Source of the DNA: Sphingomonas albertensis
GTDB lineage: Bacteria; Pseudomonadota; Alphaproteobacteria; Sphingomonadales; Sphingomonadaceae
Direction of reading: 5' to 3'
Length of the DNA: 64,000 bases
NCBI RefSeq assembly: GCF_014358075.1
Contig: NZ_JACONT010000002.1
Location: 176,108 to 240,107, forward strand
Positions 28,101 through 36,730 of this stretch are shown piece by piece. The first letter of the stretch is position 1. Each line of letters starts with the position of its first letter. The position numbers and the translations under genes are program-made. Below the pieces are notes generated by a model. That model searched no databases. It had not been told where the DNA came from and was given only the letters and a program-made list of their open reading frames with translations.

Positions 28101-30291
28101 CTACGGCCTGACCGGCCTCGCCTGGACCACCGAGATCCAGGTGACGGACGCCACCGGCAAGATGGTGTCGCTGACCCGCAGCGCCGCCGACGGCCGGCTG
28201 GTCTCGACCGAGATCGTCCAGGGCAGCTCGAAGATCACGACGGCGTATGATTCGCAGGGCCGTCGCCAGACCGAGACGACGGTGACGGGAGACGTCGCCA
28301 AGGACGGTACGCGGACGGTGCTGACCTATGATCCGGCGACCGCGACATTGCTGTCGCGCGTCGTCCAGTCGGCGGTCGGCGGGACGGTTACCACCAGCTT
28401 CAAGGCCGGCATCGTCGCCCAGATGGTCTCGGTGCTGCCCGACGGCAGCCGCTCGACCGTGACGTATGACGCCGCGGGCAAGAAGACCAACGAAGTGACA
28501 GTCGATACCGCGGGCACCTGGACCACGTCGGTCCTCGACGGCACGGGTGCCGTGTCGAAGCGCTATATCAAGAACGCCGACGGCAGCGGCGAGACGCAGT
28601 CGTTCGGCATCACCGGTCAGGCCTGGACCACCGAGCGCAGCGTGTTCGACGCCAAGGGCAAGGTCACGCTGGTCGTGCGCAGTCATGCCGATGGCAGCCT
28701 GGCGTATCAAGAAACCAACGCCGCCGACGGCGCGCGTCTCCTCCAGACCTACGACGCGGCAGGCAAGCTCAGCCAGTCGGTGGCGATCGCCGCGACCGGC
28801 GAAACGCATACCCAGCAGTTTGATGCGACCACCGGGCTGATCACGCGCGACATCGGCCAGTTGGTCAACGGCGATGTCGCCACCTCGCTGTACGAGAATG
28901 GCAAACTCGCCAGCCGACGGACCCAGGTCGCGGCCGGCGGCAAGATCGTCGAGGCCTACAACGCCGACGGATCGCGCACCGCAGACACCTACACCGCCGC
29001 CGGGATCCGCACGACCGCGGTGATCGTCGATGCCGCGGGCAGCTGGAACACGACGCTGTACGACGCGACCACCGGCAAGCTGACGAGCAACTTCATAGAG
29101 CGCGCCGACGGCACCGCCGAGAACACGCTGTATAACGTCACCGGCAAATCCTACGTCACGCAGACCCAGCTGGTCGACGGCAAGGGCGTGGTCGTCTCGG
29201 TCGTGCGCAAGCACGGCGACGGGACGCTCGATTATACCGAGACGCGCGATCCCGACGGCACCAGCCTGCTGACCTATTACGACGCCAAGGGCCGGAAGAC
29301 GAAGGCCGCGACGATCGGCAGCGACAGCACGCAGACCAGCGAATACGACGCCGAAACCGGCGCGCTGGTGACCCGGATCGACGAGTCGAACGGGATCAAG
29401 CACAGCCGCGGCTTCGACACCGCGGGCCGGTTGATCAAGGACGTTACCGTCGATGCGCAGGGGCAGTGGACGACGCTGCTGTACGATCAGGCCGGCACCG
29501 TCACGCGCAAATATGTGACCGCGCCGGACGGCTCGGCCGTGAACACCGTCTATATGCCGACCGGCTCCGACTATGCGGTCGGCGTGGTCAAGACCGATAC
29601 GACCGGCAAGACGATCTCGGTCGATCGCACCCGCACCGACGGCAGCCGCGCCTATGCCGAGGTGAACGATGCGACTGGGCGGACGCAGCAATATTTCGAT
29701 ATCGCCGGCCGCGAGCAGAGCAAGGTCGTGACCGATGCGGCCGGGCGTACGACGATGAACTTCGATACCGCGAAGGATCAACTCTCCTCCAGCAAGACCG
29801 AGCTTGCCGGCGGTGGCAGCGTCGTTCGCAGCTACACCGCGGGCGTGATGACGGGTCGTACGACGACCACCGCCGCGGGTGTCGCGACGACCGAGAGCTT
29901 TACGACCGCGGGCCATGCGATCGCCGATGTCCGGAGTGCGGCGAGCGGCTATGACGCGATCCTGGTCGGCGGCGCGGGCGGGGTCACCGGCTCGGTGGCG
30001 GACGAACTGCTGCTGGTCGATCGTAGCGGTGCGACCGTTGCCGGCGGTGGCGGCGACGATCGTTTCCTCGTCACGCTGGGTACGTCGGCGACGATCGCGG
30101 ACTTCGGGGCGGGCCACGATCTGCTCGATCTCTCGGCGTTCGCGAAGTCGGGATACCAGCCGATGATGGAGATATCGGGCAGCGACCTGACCGTGAAATA
30201 CGATCAGGGTGCGACGATCACGCTGACCGGGGCGGCGGCGCACCGACTGGTGCAGACCTCGGCAAACAGCGGCGTTTACGCATTCGGCTGA
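25165..30291 (+). CDS. Giant secreted glycosidase-like repeat protein (type I secretion substrate)
   Basis: A 1708-residue protein with no N-terminal signal peptide. Residues 1 to about 410 look like a clan GH-A glycosidase, with acid/base E117 in IEGLNEVN and nucleophile E218 in VITETGY. From about residue 560 to 1580 there are YD/RHS-like repeats. A recurring TG(L/K)xYVTE-type motif appears near residues 653, 818, 983, 1150, 1326 and 1466, giving six units of about 165 residues. The C-terminus (about 1600-1708) carries GGGGDDRFLV and IADFGAGHDLLDLSAF, as in RTX type I secretion signals. The ABC exporter and membrane-fusion genes follow directly, so I infer export in one step. The ATG at 25165 is preferred over an upstream TTG. 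Its substrate is probably a polysaccharide, unproven. Confidence 0.85.
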   Translation: MEMQTVPNTPASATSFLSTLGVNAHSGNANNAYGNASMTISSLNYLGIGTVRDTLPGSGIGNAVVNAMAAAGVKFDFVTSSGLPATGASGLANYVASLEDFQTRHAGSIVAIEGLNEVNTQEFSYNGSGSLTAAVEYQKALYTAVKGNAGLSGVSVINLSVALESPSAYAAIGDLGAYSDYANAHAYTASGGLSDTVMEASMARAAAASKGDKIVITETGYTTLSSDPGLGVNESAQAKLTVNALLTAFENGSSQTFLYELFDSSLNPDGAEKEFHFGLFNADGTPKQAATAVHNLTSLLSYVDAGTGTAASAATAYSLDGMPADGHSLTLTKTNGAYDILLWRDANLWNTTTQSENALATKTVTIDLGGMQKTVYVYDPLRGSAPIASYTNVSQITLAVGDRALVVEVGSKSAYTETATAVPAALSTTADGLVAQIDKLAGSTGLKTIALTDSAVLNVASVSTMRYMIANYGDVLAKIDGGYSFKVTETGVGWKEEQAFDAKGILVSTADYGYLGGVISNIHTEYATGVISDQSYTMGKLSATIVDDPKLGRTVTSYDIATGKPASMTVAGKDGSNAATIYKNGIVSTYTLTAADGSKVTDTYDAAGKRVSEVQVDTKNVWTTLQYDASGDVSRKFVQRPDGSSESYAYKLTGLAYVTEHQVVNTKGVVTLVERLRADGTPVTTAQTFADGGKISSTFGSNGQLLTKVTNAADGTRTSLTYDATTSKLASSVVQTAAGATTTITYVAGVMSDRTLVRADGSRTSETFDATGLKTRQVDVDTAKTYTTQVFDATTGKPQRTYVQYTDGRSIVTSYNVTGKSYVTEVQTTDKAGKVVSVVRRHADNTLDYTDSYAADGKRTTTSYDATGHRLNQTITAVGGGRVITTYDPTTGGLKSLLELAANGTIIRSQTYSGGGLVNEDVVNEQGKVTYTYNSAGAKISQLQTDSDGTKTTTLFDASSGAVTKVYVANPDGSGETRAYGLTGLAWTTEIQVTDATGKMVSLTRSAADGRLVSTEIVQGSSKITTAYDSQGRRQTETTVTGDVAKDGTRTVLTYDPATATLLSRVVQSAVGGTVTTSFKAGIVAQMVSVLPDGSRSTVTYDAAGKKTNEVTVDTAGTWTTSVLDGTGAVSKRYIKNADGSGETQSFGITGQAWTTERSVFDAKGKVTLVVRSHADGSLAYQETNAADGARLLQTYDAAGKLSQSVAIAATGETHTQQFDATTGLITRDIGQLVNGDVATSLYENGKLASRRTQVAAGGKIVEAYNADGSRTADTYTAAGIRTTAVIVDAAGSWNTTLYDATTGKLTSNFIERADGTAENTLYNVTGKSYVTQTQLVDGKGVVVSVVRKHGDGTLDYTETRDPDGTSLLTYYDAKGRKTKAATIGSDSTQTSEYDAETGALVTRIDESNGIKHSRGFDTAGRLIKDVTVDAQGQWTTLLYDQAGTVTRKYVTAPDGSAVNTVYMPTGSDYAVGVVKTDTTGKTISVDRTRTDGSRAYAEVNDATGRTQQYFDIAGREQSKVVTDAAGRTTMNFDTAKDQLSSSKTELAGGGSVVRSYTAGVMTGRTTTTAAGVATTESFTTAGHAIADVRSAASGYDAILVGGAGGVTGSVADELLLVDRSGATVAGGGGDDRFLVTLGTSATIADFGAGHDLLDLSAFAKSGYQPMMEISGSDLTVKYDQGATITLTGAAAHRLVQTSANSGVYAFG

Positions 30292-30403
30292 CGCTTTGCG
30301 GCGCGCGTACCGGTTTAAGCGGTGAAGCGCGCTGCATCGCAACATCCGCTTAGGATTTTGGCCGTAACGTTAACCACACCGAATCGGTTTTGTGGAAGAT
30401 GTT

Positions 30404-30508
30404 ATGACCCCAGTCCGTGTTCCCGCCGCCCGTGTTCCCGCCGCCCGTGTGCAAACCGCCCGTGCTTCGGCCGCCCGTCCTTCGGCCACCGATCGGCCCG
30501 GCGCATGA
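30404..30508 (+). CDS. 34-codon leader-like small ORF overlapping the exporter start
   Basis: The ATG at 30404 has GGAAG five bases upstream. The frame ends in a TGA that overlaps the exporter ATG as ATGA. The peptide is Ala/Arg/Pro-rich with internal repeats (VPAARVPAARV). I know no family. It may couple translation of the ABC gene or be a by-product of local sequence expansion. Confidence 0.4.
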   Translation: MTPVRVPAARVPAARVQTARASAARPSATDRPGA

Positions 30509-32640
30509 AGCATCAGGTGATCCAGGACGATAGCGGCCTGGTGGCGCTGACCGCGCTGCTGGCGATCCACCGCATCGCGGTCGATGCCGATCAGCTGCGC
30601 CACGGTCTGGGCCATTTCCATTCGCTCGACGCCGATGCGCTCGTGCGGCTGGCGGGCGGCATCGATGGCGTGCGCGCCAAGTCGCGGACGGCGCGTCCCG
30701 AGGATCTCGCCCGCCTGCCGCTGCCGGCGCTGGCGGACGGGCCCGAGGGCTGGTTCCTGATCGGCCGGATGCAGGGCGACGAGGTGCTGATCCAGCGCGC
30801 GCACCAGCCGGTCGCCAAGGTCGACCTGGCGACTCTGCAGACGCTCTGGTCGGGCACGCTCGTGCTGGTCACGACGCGCGAGAGCGCGGCGCTGGCGACC
30901 AAGGGGTTCGACTTTTCCTGGTTCATCCCGCAGATCGTCCGCTATCGGCGGCTGATCGGCGAAGTGCTGCTGATCACGCTCGCGCTCAACCTGCTCGGGC
31001 TCGCCGCGCCTTTGTTCTTCCAGAGCGTGGTGGACAAGGTGCTGGTCCACGGCACGCTGTCGACGCTGTCGGTGCTGACGATCGGCTTCGTCGCGGTGTC
31101 GTTCTGGGAAACCGCGTTCGGCTGGCTGCGCACCCGGCTCTATTCGGAAACGAGTCAGAAGATCGACGTCGAGCTGGGCGCGCGGCTGTTCCGCCACCTG
31201 CTGCGCTTGCCGCTGAGCTATTTCGAATCGCGCCGCGTCGGCGATACCGCGATGCGCGTCCGCCAGCTCGAGACGATCCGCGAATTCCTCACCAACGCGT
31301 CGCTGACGGTGCTGATCGACCCGGTGTTCGCGGTCGTCTTCCTCGCGGTGATGGCGCTGTATTCGATCAAGCTGTTCTTCGTCGCGGTACTCGCGATTCC
31401 CGCCTATCTCGCGGTCGCCCTGCTCGTGACCGGCCCGCTGCGCAGCCGGCTCGACGAGAAGTTCGAGCGCGGTGCGGCCAACAACGCGCTGCTGGTCGAG
31501 AGCATCGCGGGCATCCAGACGGTCAAGGCCGCCGCGGTCGAGCCGCAGTGGCAGGACGCCTGGGAGCGCCGCCTCGCAGGCTATTCGGCCGCCAACCAGC
31601 GCGTCATCGATCTCGGCAATACCGGCAACAACGCGATCCAGCTGATCTCCAAGCTCAACATGGCGGCGATCCTGTATTTCGGCGCGCAGGCGGTGATCGC
31701 GCACGATTTGACCGTCGGCGGGCTGGTCGCGTTCAACATGTTCGCGCAGCGTGTCTCAGGGCCTGTGATCCGCATGGCGCAGCTGTGGCAGGAGTTCCAG
31801 CAGGTCCGGATCGCGGTCGAGCGGCTCGGCGACGTGCTCAACCACCGCGTCGAGCCGGGCGCCGGCAGCCAGACCGCGCTGCCCGCGATCCGCGGCAGCG
31901 TGACGTTCGAGAATGTCCGCTTCCGCTACGCCGACGACGGTCCATGGACACTCGACGACATCGACCTGGTCGTCCCCGCCGGCTCGACGCTGGGCATCGT
32001 CGGCTCGTCGGGCTCGGGCAAGTCGACGCTGACCAAGCTGCTCCAGCGTCTCTACGTCCCCGCCAACGGCCGTGTGCTGGTCGACGGGGTCGACGTCGCG
32101 CAGATCGATCCGGCGTGGCTGCGGCGACAGATCGGCGTCGTGCTGCAGGAGAACGTGCTGTTCAACCGCACGGTGCGCGAGAACATCGCGCTCGCCAATC
32201 CCGCGCTGCCGATCGACAAGGTGATGGCCGCCGCCGAGATGGCGGGCGCGCACGAGTTCATCACGCGGATGCCGCAGGGCTATGACACGATGATCGAGGA
32301 GCGCGGCGCCAACCTGTCGGGTGGCCAGCGTCAGCGGCTCGCGATCGCCCGCGCGCTCGTCACGCAGCCGCGCATCCTCATCTTCGACGAGGCGACCTCC
32401 GCGCTCGATGCCGAGAGCGAGGAGATCATCCAGACCAACCTCAAGCAGATGGCGGTCGGCCGCACCGTCATCATCATCGCCCACCGCCTGTCCGCGATCC
32501 GCCAGTGCGACCGCATCGTCGCGCTCGAGAAGGGGCGTCTGGTCGAACAGGGTTCGCACGACGAACTGCTCAGCCACGATGGCCGCTACGCCGACCTCTA
32601 CCGACGCCAGATGGGCGTCCTGTACGGAATCGCTTCATGA
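30505..32640 (+). CDS. Type I secretion ABC transporter (HlyB-like)
   Basis: This 711-residue inner-membrane ATPase-permease has three parts. Residues 1 to about 130 are a C39-like domain without a catalytic cysteine (QDDSGLVALTALLAIHRIAV). Membrane helices span about 140-420. The nucleotide-binding domain has Walker A GSSGSGKS (500-507), signature LSGGQRQRLAIARAL, Walker B RILIFDEATSALD and the H-loop AHRLSAI. The layout matches HlyB/RTX exporters. It overlaps the membrane-fusion gene by 4 bp and follows the giant RTX-tailed protein, its likely cargo. No TolC-like outer-membrane partner is encoded here. Confidence 0.93.
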   Translation: MKHQVIQDDSGLVALTALLAIHRIAVDADQLRHGLGHFHSLDADALVRLAGGIDGVRAKSRTARPEDLARLPLPALADGPEGWFLIGRMQGDEVLIQRAHQPVAKVDLATLQTLWSGTLVLVTTRESAALATKGFDFSWFIPQIVRYRRLIGEVLLITLALNLLGLAAPLFFQSVVDKVLVHGTLSTLSVLTIGFVAVSFWETAFGWLRTRLYSETSQKIDVELGARLFRHLLRLPLSYFESRRVGDTAMRVRQLETIREFLTNASLTVLIDPVFAVVFLAVMALYSIKLFFVAVLAIPAYLAVALLVTGPLRSRLDEKFERGAANNALLVESIAGIQTVKAAAVEPQWQDAWERRLAGYSAANQRVIDLGNTGNNAIQLISKLNMAAILYFGAQAVIAHDLTVGGLVAFNMFAQRVSGPVIRMAQLWQEFQQVRIAVERLGDVLNHRVEPGAGSQTALPAIRGSVTFENVRFRYADDGPWTLDDIDLVVPAGSTLGIVGSSGSGKSTLTKLLQRLYVPANGRVLVDGVDVAQIDPAWLRRQIGVVLQENVLFNRTVRENIALANPALPIDKVMAAAEMAGAHEFITRMPQGYDTMIEERGANLSGGQRQRLAIARALVTQPRILIFDEATSALDAESEEIIQTNLKQMAVGRTVIIIAHRLSAIRQCDRIVALEKGRLVEQGSHDELLSHDGRYADLYRRQMGVLYGIAS

Positions 32641-34028
32641 CCGCGCTCACCCATCATCTGTCGCTCGTCCGTCGCGCCTGGATCGAGGATCGCGCGACCC
32701 GCCGCGACCGCCGCATCCCGCTCGAGACCGCGTTCCTGCCCGCCGCGCTCGAGGTGATCGAGCGCCCGGTGTCGCCGACCGCGCGGATCACCGCATGGCT
32801 GTTGCTCGGCGGGATGGCGGCGACCGCGCTGTGGCTGACGCTCGGCCATGTCGACATCGTCGCGACCGCGGAAGGACGGACGATCCCCGCCGACAGCGTC
32901 AAGCTGGTCCAGTCGGTCAGCGGCGGGCTAGTCCGCAAGATCTGGGTGCATGACGGCGATGTCGTCAAGCGCGGCCAGCCACTGGTCGATCTCGATCCGA
33001 CCTTGTCCTCCGCCGACGAAGCGCAGGCGCGCCAAGCGCTGCTGACCGCCGAGATCGACGTCGCGCGCAATGCCGCGATCGTCGACGGGCTGAGCGGGGG
33101 GCGCGGCGTGTTCGTCGCGCCCCCCGGCACGCCCGCCGACGTACTCGACACGCAACGCCGGCTGGTCGCAGCCCAACTCGGCAGCGCGCGCGCGGCCGAT
33201 GCCGGGCTTGCCGCCGCGCGTCGCTCCGCGCTCGCCGATGCGGCGGGCGCGGGGGATCAGATGCGCGCGCTCGACGCCAACCGGCCGCTGATGGAGCGCC
33301 AGGTCAAGGCGGTCGAGACGCTGGCGGCGCGCGGCTATGCCAGTGGCCTGCGCGTGCTCGACATGCAGCGCCAGCGGCACAGCGAGATGGGCAGCCGCGA
33401 TGTCGCCGCGCAACAGCGCACGCGTGGGCTGTCGGAGGCGCAGCGGTTCGGCGAGGAGCTCAACCATTCGCGCGAACAGGCGCGCCAGACTGCGCTTGGC
33501 GATCTCGCCAAGGCGCAGTCGGATGCGATGCAGCGCCGCCAGGATCTCGCCAAGGCCAGCCAGCAGAGCCGGATGCAGCGACTGGTCGCGCCGGTCGACG
33601 GCACCGTCCAGCAATTGGCGATCCACACCGTCGGCGGCGTGGTCGAGCCGGTCCGCGCGCTGATGGTGGTGGTGCCCGACGGCAAGCTGACCGTCGAGGC
33701 CAAGCTGCTCAACCGCGACGCCGGCTTCGTCCACGCCGGCCAGCCGGTCGCGCTCAAGCTCGAGGCGTATCCGTTCACGCGGTTCGGCACCGTGCCGGGC
33801 CGGATCGTCTCGGTCAGTCGCGACGCGGTGCAGGACGAGAAGGGGCCGTCCTATTACATGGCAAGGATCGCGATGGACCAGCGCACGGTCACCGCTGACG
33901 GGCGCAAGATGACCCTGACCCCCGGCCTCGCGGTCACCGCCGACATCCGCACCGGCCGCCGGCGCCTGCTCGACTATATGCTCGACCCGGTATCGCGCGA
34001 CGTCTCCGAAGCGGCCCGCGAACGGTAG
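32637..34028 (+). CDS. HlyD-family membrane-fusion protein
   Basis: This 463-residue periplasmic adaptor has one N-terminal transmembrane helix (about residues 48-70, TAWLLLGGMAATALWLTLGH), a barrel/lipoyl half (VQSVSGGLVRKIWVHDGDVV), long coiled-coil arms (about 130-330) and a returning lipoyl/beta-barrel segment (LVAPVDGTVQQLAIHTVGGV). It overlaps the ABC exporter gene (ATGA) and completes the two inner-membrane parts of a type I system. Confidence 0.93.
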   Translation: MTALTHHLSLVRRAWIEDRATRRDRRIPLETAFLPAALEVIERPVSPTARITAWLLLGGMAATALWLTLGHVDIVATAEGRTIPADSVKLVQSVSGGLVRKIWVHDGDVVKRGQPLVDLDPTLSSADEAQARQALLTAEIDVARNAAIVDGLSGGRGVFVAPPGTPADVLDTQRRLVAAQLGSARAADAGLAAARRSALADAAGAGDQMRALDANRPLMERQVKAVETLAARGYASGLRVLDMQRQRHSEMGSRDVAAQQRTRGLSEAQRFGEELNHSREQARQTALGDLAKAQSDAMQRRQDLAKASQQSRMQRLVAPVDGTVQQLAIHTVGGVVEPVRALMVVVPDGKLTVEAKLLNRDAGFVHAGQPVALKLEAYPFTRFGTVPGRIVSVSRDAVQDEKGPSYYMARIAMDQRTVTADGRKMTLTPGLAVTADIRTGRRRLLDYMLDPVSRDVSEAARER

Positions 34029-34039
34029 GGCAAAGGGGC

Positions 34040-34594
34040 CTACCCTGCTGAGCGGTCAACCTTCCAAGTCGCGAGCCACGCGAGGCGGTCGCTCGTCATG
34101 TTCATGAGGCATACGAAGCTTCCAAGCATGACGTAACTGATACCGTCCGATACGTTGCAAGCGTCGTTCCTTCGGACGATCCAGCGACGTTCGGACGCGA
34201 CGACGCGCCTGCGGTCCGCTGGGCCGAGCGATCGCAACAGCGTCCGGTAGGAAGCGTTGAGCGCAACGTTCGTCTTCGAGAGCTGTTCCCGTAGGCAGTG
34301 ATTCTCGACATAGCCGTAGGGAAGCCCGTAGATTTCCTCGATCCAGAGGCGGCCTTCGGTCACGTAACTATCCAGCGCCGCTTGCGTCCAACACCGCCCC
34401 TTGAGATCGTCCGAGGACACGCCCTTGGGAAGCACGACGTCGAAGGCCGAAGACCAGTGCCGCCGCAGGTTCGGATCACCGGAGGGCTGCGCGGTTGCTC
34501 CGCTCGCGATCGCCATGATCGCCGTGATCGCTATCGACTGGGAAACTTTGGCGCGGGGGGCCCCTTTCGATACGCGGTCGACGGTCGACTTCAT
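34040..34594 (-). CDS. Exported LprI/DUF1311-like protein
   Basis: This 184-residue protein has an N-terminal export signal (SIAITAIMAIASGATAQ). A later region resembles the lysozyme-inhibitor LprI-like DUF1311 domain: LSKTNVALNASYRTLLRSL, then ASERRWIVRRNDAC and a second cysteine further on. It faces the HlyD gene and may be unrelated to it. Function is unknown beyond the domain match. Confidence 0.7.
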   Translation of the reverse strand: MKSTVDRVSKGAPRAKVSQSIAITAIMAIASGATAQPSGDPNLRRHWSSAFDVVLPKGVSSDDLKGRCWTQAALDSYVTEGRLWIEEIYGLPYGYVENHCLREQLSKTNVALNASYRTLLRSLGPADRRRVVASERRWIVRRNDACNVSDGISYVMLGSFVCLMNMTSDRLAWLATWKVDRSAG

Positions 34595-34843
34595 CTCGGC
34601 GTCCTCCGGAATATCAAGCGTATGCCTGTTTTCGGACTGTAGCGATCGCGCAGTGCGGATCGCACCTTATACTTGCGCGTCACGACCTGTCGCTCATGAA
34701 ATCTGGGCATGACCATTGTCGGCGCTCGATCGGTTGATCGGACGGACCGATCGCTTCGTCCGATGGGAGGTTTCGGGGTGCATCATCTAGGACAGCGCTC
34801 CGTACCTTGGTCTCGTACTTTACAAGCGACCTGGGGAGCTGCC

Positions 34844-35014
34844 GTGTCCGAGCTGTTGGAACTGATCGATTATGAGGCATTGGTGCTCGCCAAACTCGAG
34901 GATGCGGCGCAATCTTCGTCGCGGCGCGAGCGGTGCGCGCATCTAGACCAGGCGGCGGTGTTCGCCGCGCAAGGTGAAGCCGCCCGGTATGCTGGAAACG
35001 GCTCCCGCTCCTGA
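34844..35014 (+). CDS. Small hypothetical protein (56 aa)
   Basis: The GTG at 34844 has a strong ribosome site (GGGGAG, spacing 7). The 56-residue product is acidic at the N-terminus (ELLELIDYEALVLAKLEDAA), with a helical middle (RERCAHLDQAAVFAAQGEAA). Short proteins of this look occur in other sphingomonads as I recall them, but I cannot name a family. The ribosome site decides the start over an upstream ATG. Confidence 0.6.
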   Translation: MSELLELIDYEALVLAKLEDAAQSSSRRERCAHLDQAAVFAAQGEAARYAGNGSRS

Positions 35015-35167
35015 ACGATGGCGCGTGAACGAGGGCGCGGGATGTCGGGGCACCGGGACGTGCCACCGACGCTTCGGGAACTGTAAAATCTACCCCAGCC
35101 GGTGATCGTTTCTCGTCACGCGCGCCCCTCTTCCAGCGATTAGGGAGCGTGGGAAGGAGAAACCGCG

Positions 35168-35383
35168 ATGATAGCTGCCGAAGATGGTCCTGCACCCGGC
35201 GCAGACCAGGTCTGCGAGAATAGCGCCTATCGGGCGGCCCGCGCAGAGTGGCATCGCAACCGCGCTGCGATCGCGACGGACGGCAGCATCAGGCTGCTCC
35301 ACGAGAAGTTCGCGGCCCTGTACAGCGCTGGTACCGAACCGATCAGGCGGTGTAGCGGCGGATCGGCACGGACTTCCGGATGA
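35168..35383 (+). CDS. Small hypothetical protein (71 aa)
   Basis: The ATG at 35168 is preceded by GGAAGGAG with good spacing. The 71-residue product contains a helical stretch (NSAYRAARAEWHRNRAAIAT, then SIRLLHEKFAALYSAG). Family and function are unknown. It lies downstream of another small gene on the same strand and converges on the Wzy-like gene. Confidence 0.6.
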   Translation: MIAAEDGPAPGADQVCENSAYRAARAEWHRNRAAIATDGSIRLLHEKFAALYSAGTEPIRRCSGGSARTSG

Positions 35384-35404
35384 TCGTGATTTCGACGCGC
35401 GAAC

Positions 35405-36730
35405 TCAGGACGTGACCAATACTCGCTCGTCCGCCCCTTCCGGCTTGCGGACTCGGCGGCGCCATCCACCGGTTTCGGTCATGAACGCATCGCTGAACGC
35501 GTAGCCCATCATCAGCGTGGCGAACGCCGGGCCATAGCATTGCACCGTGATCGCGTAGACGTTCAGCATCATCAGCAACAGCAGCTTGGTACGGTCCACC
35601 GTCCTGAAGCACGAGACGAACACGCCGGCGACGATGACCAGGAACGGTATCCCGAGCATCAGATAGGTCGTCATGTAGAAGTTATCGACCGGCACGTTGT
35701 ACTGGGCCATGTCCGAGAACTTCATCGGATAGGCGAAGCAGCCGAGGCCGCAGCCGATCAGGAGCCCCGCCGGGAAAATCTGCTGAAGGTAGGTGAAGGG
35801 CAACTGCCAGCTGTTGTCGATCCGGTCCTGCAAGCTCATCAGCTTGGACGAAACGTCCTGCAACTCCGCGCCAGCCAGGGTGAAGACCAGCACGAACGGC
35901 ACCAGCACGGTCAGGAACGAGAATTTGGCGAGAAGGCGATCGACGTCGAGGCGGTTCTTTGCCGGGATCAGTACGTCGACCACCACCAGATGCAGCGTGA
36001 ACATCGCCAGCGTCAGCAGCGCGGTGCGGTTGGTCGAGACCTGGATCGCCCAGAACATCAACGGGAGAATCAGGAGATTCATCCATTTGGGCACCCAGCG
36101 ATAGACCATCATGTACGGGAACAGCACCATGAACGCGGCCATCGTGCTGTCGCCCGCGAAGCCGCCGTACCGCACCTTGCCGTCGATCCACCACACGCGC
36201 GAGATGTTGCGCAGGCCGTTGAAGCTGTCGATGTCCGCGCCGACCCAGGGATAGTCGATATGCGGCGCGAAGATCAGGCCGATGATCGACAGCGCCGACA
36301 TGATCGCGAGGCAGACCCGCACCGCGGGCAGTCGCACGACGCTGCGTCCGCAACAGATGAACCCGACGAAGATCGGCATGAACGACTTGACCGACGACGC
36401 GAACATCGCCGGCGTCCAGGACATGAAGATGATCGACACGGCGGCCGCTGAAATCGTGCTCAACGTCGCGATGATCGCGAAGGACGAGCGCTTCTGGATC
36501 GCATAATGCCAGATGAAATAGGCAAACGCGACCATCGCCAGCAGATCCGGCACGAACCACAGGGGCGACAGATGCGCCAGCTGCAGGAGATACCGCAGCA
36601 TCCCCGTCAACGCGTCGCGGATGGCGAACATGCAAAGCACCGCGGCGGCGCAGGTCAGCGCCAGATCGTTCTTGCCGACCGTGCCCGCGGCATCGTCCGT
36701 CACGTCGGAACTATACCATATACTAGCCAT
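35405..36730 (-). CDS. Wzy-like polysaccharide polymerase
   Basis: This 441-residue inner-membrane protein has ten to twelve predicted helices and a large loop near residues 150-230 (DSFNGLRNISRVWWIDGKVR). The overall layout is that of O-antigen/EPS repeat-unit polymerases or ligases (Wzy/GelG-like). It follows an acyltransferase gene with a TGATG overlap. With Wzx encoded divergently, this points to Wzx/Wzy-dependent EPS assembly. Sequence motifs in this class are weak, so the call rests on topology and context. Confidence 0.72.
   Translation of the reverse strand: MASIWYSSDVTDDAAGTVGKNDLALTCAAAVLCMFAIRDALTGMLRYLLQLAHLSPLWFVPDLLAMVAFAYFIWHYAIQKRSSFAIIATLSTISAAAVSIIFMSWTPAMFASSVKSFMPIFVGFICCGRSVVRLPAVRVCLAIMSALSIIGLIFAPHIDYPWVGADIDSFNGLRNISRVWWIDGKVRYGGFAGDSTMAAFMVLFPYMMVYRWVPKWMNLLILPLMFWAIQVSTNRTALLTLAMFTLHLVVVDVLIPAKNRLDVDRLLAKFSFLTVLVPFVLVFTLAGAELQDVSSKLMSLQDRIDNSWQLPFTYLQQIFPAGLLIGCGLGCFAYPMKFSDMAQYNVPVDNFYMTTYLMLGIPFLVIVAGVFVSCFRTVDRTKLLLLMMLNVYAITVQCYGPAFATLMMGYAFSDAFMTETGGWRRRVRKPEGADERVLVTS

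Noticed and set aside
25108..30345. An open frame of about 1745 codons on the minus strand across the giant gene
   Set aside because: It is antisense to the secreted protein. It is rich in Arg, Asp, Gly and Ala with no domains, as expected when the opposite strand of high-GC repetitive coding DNA stays free of stops.
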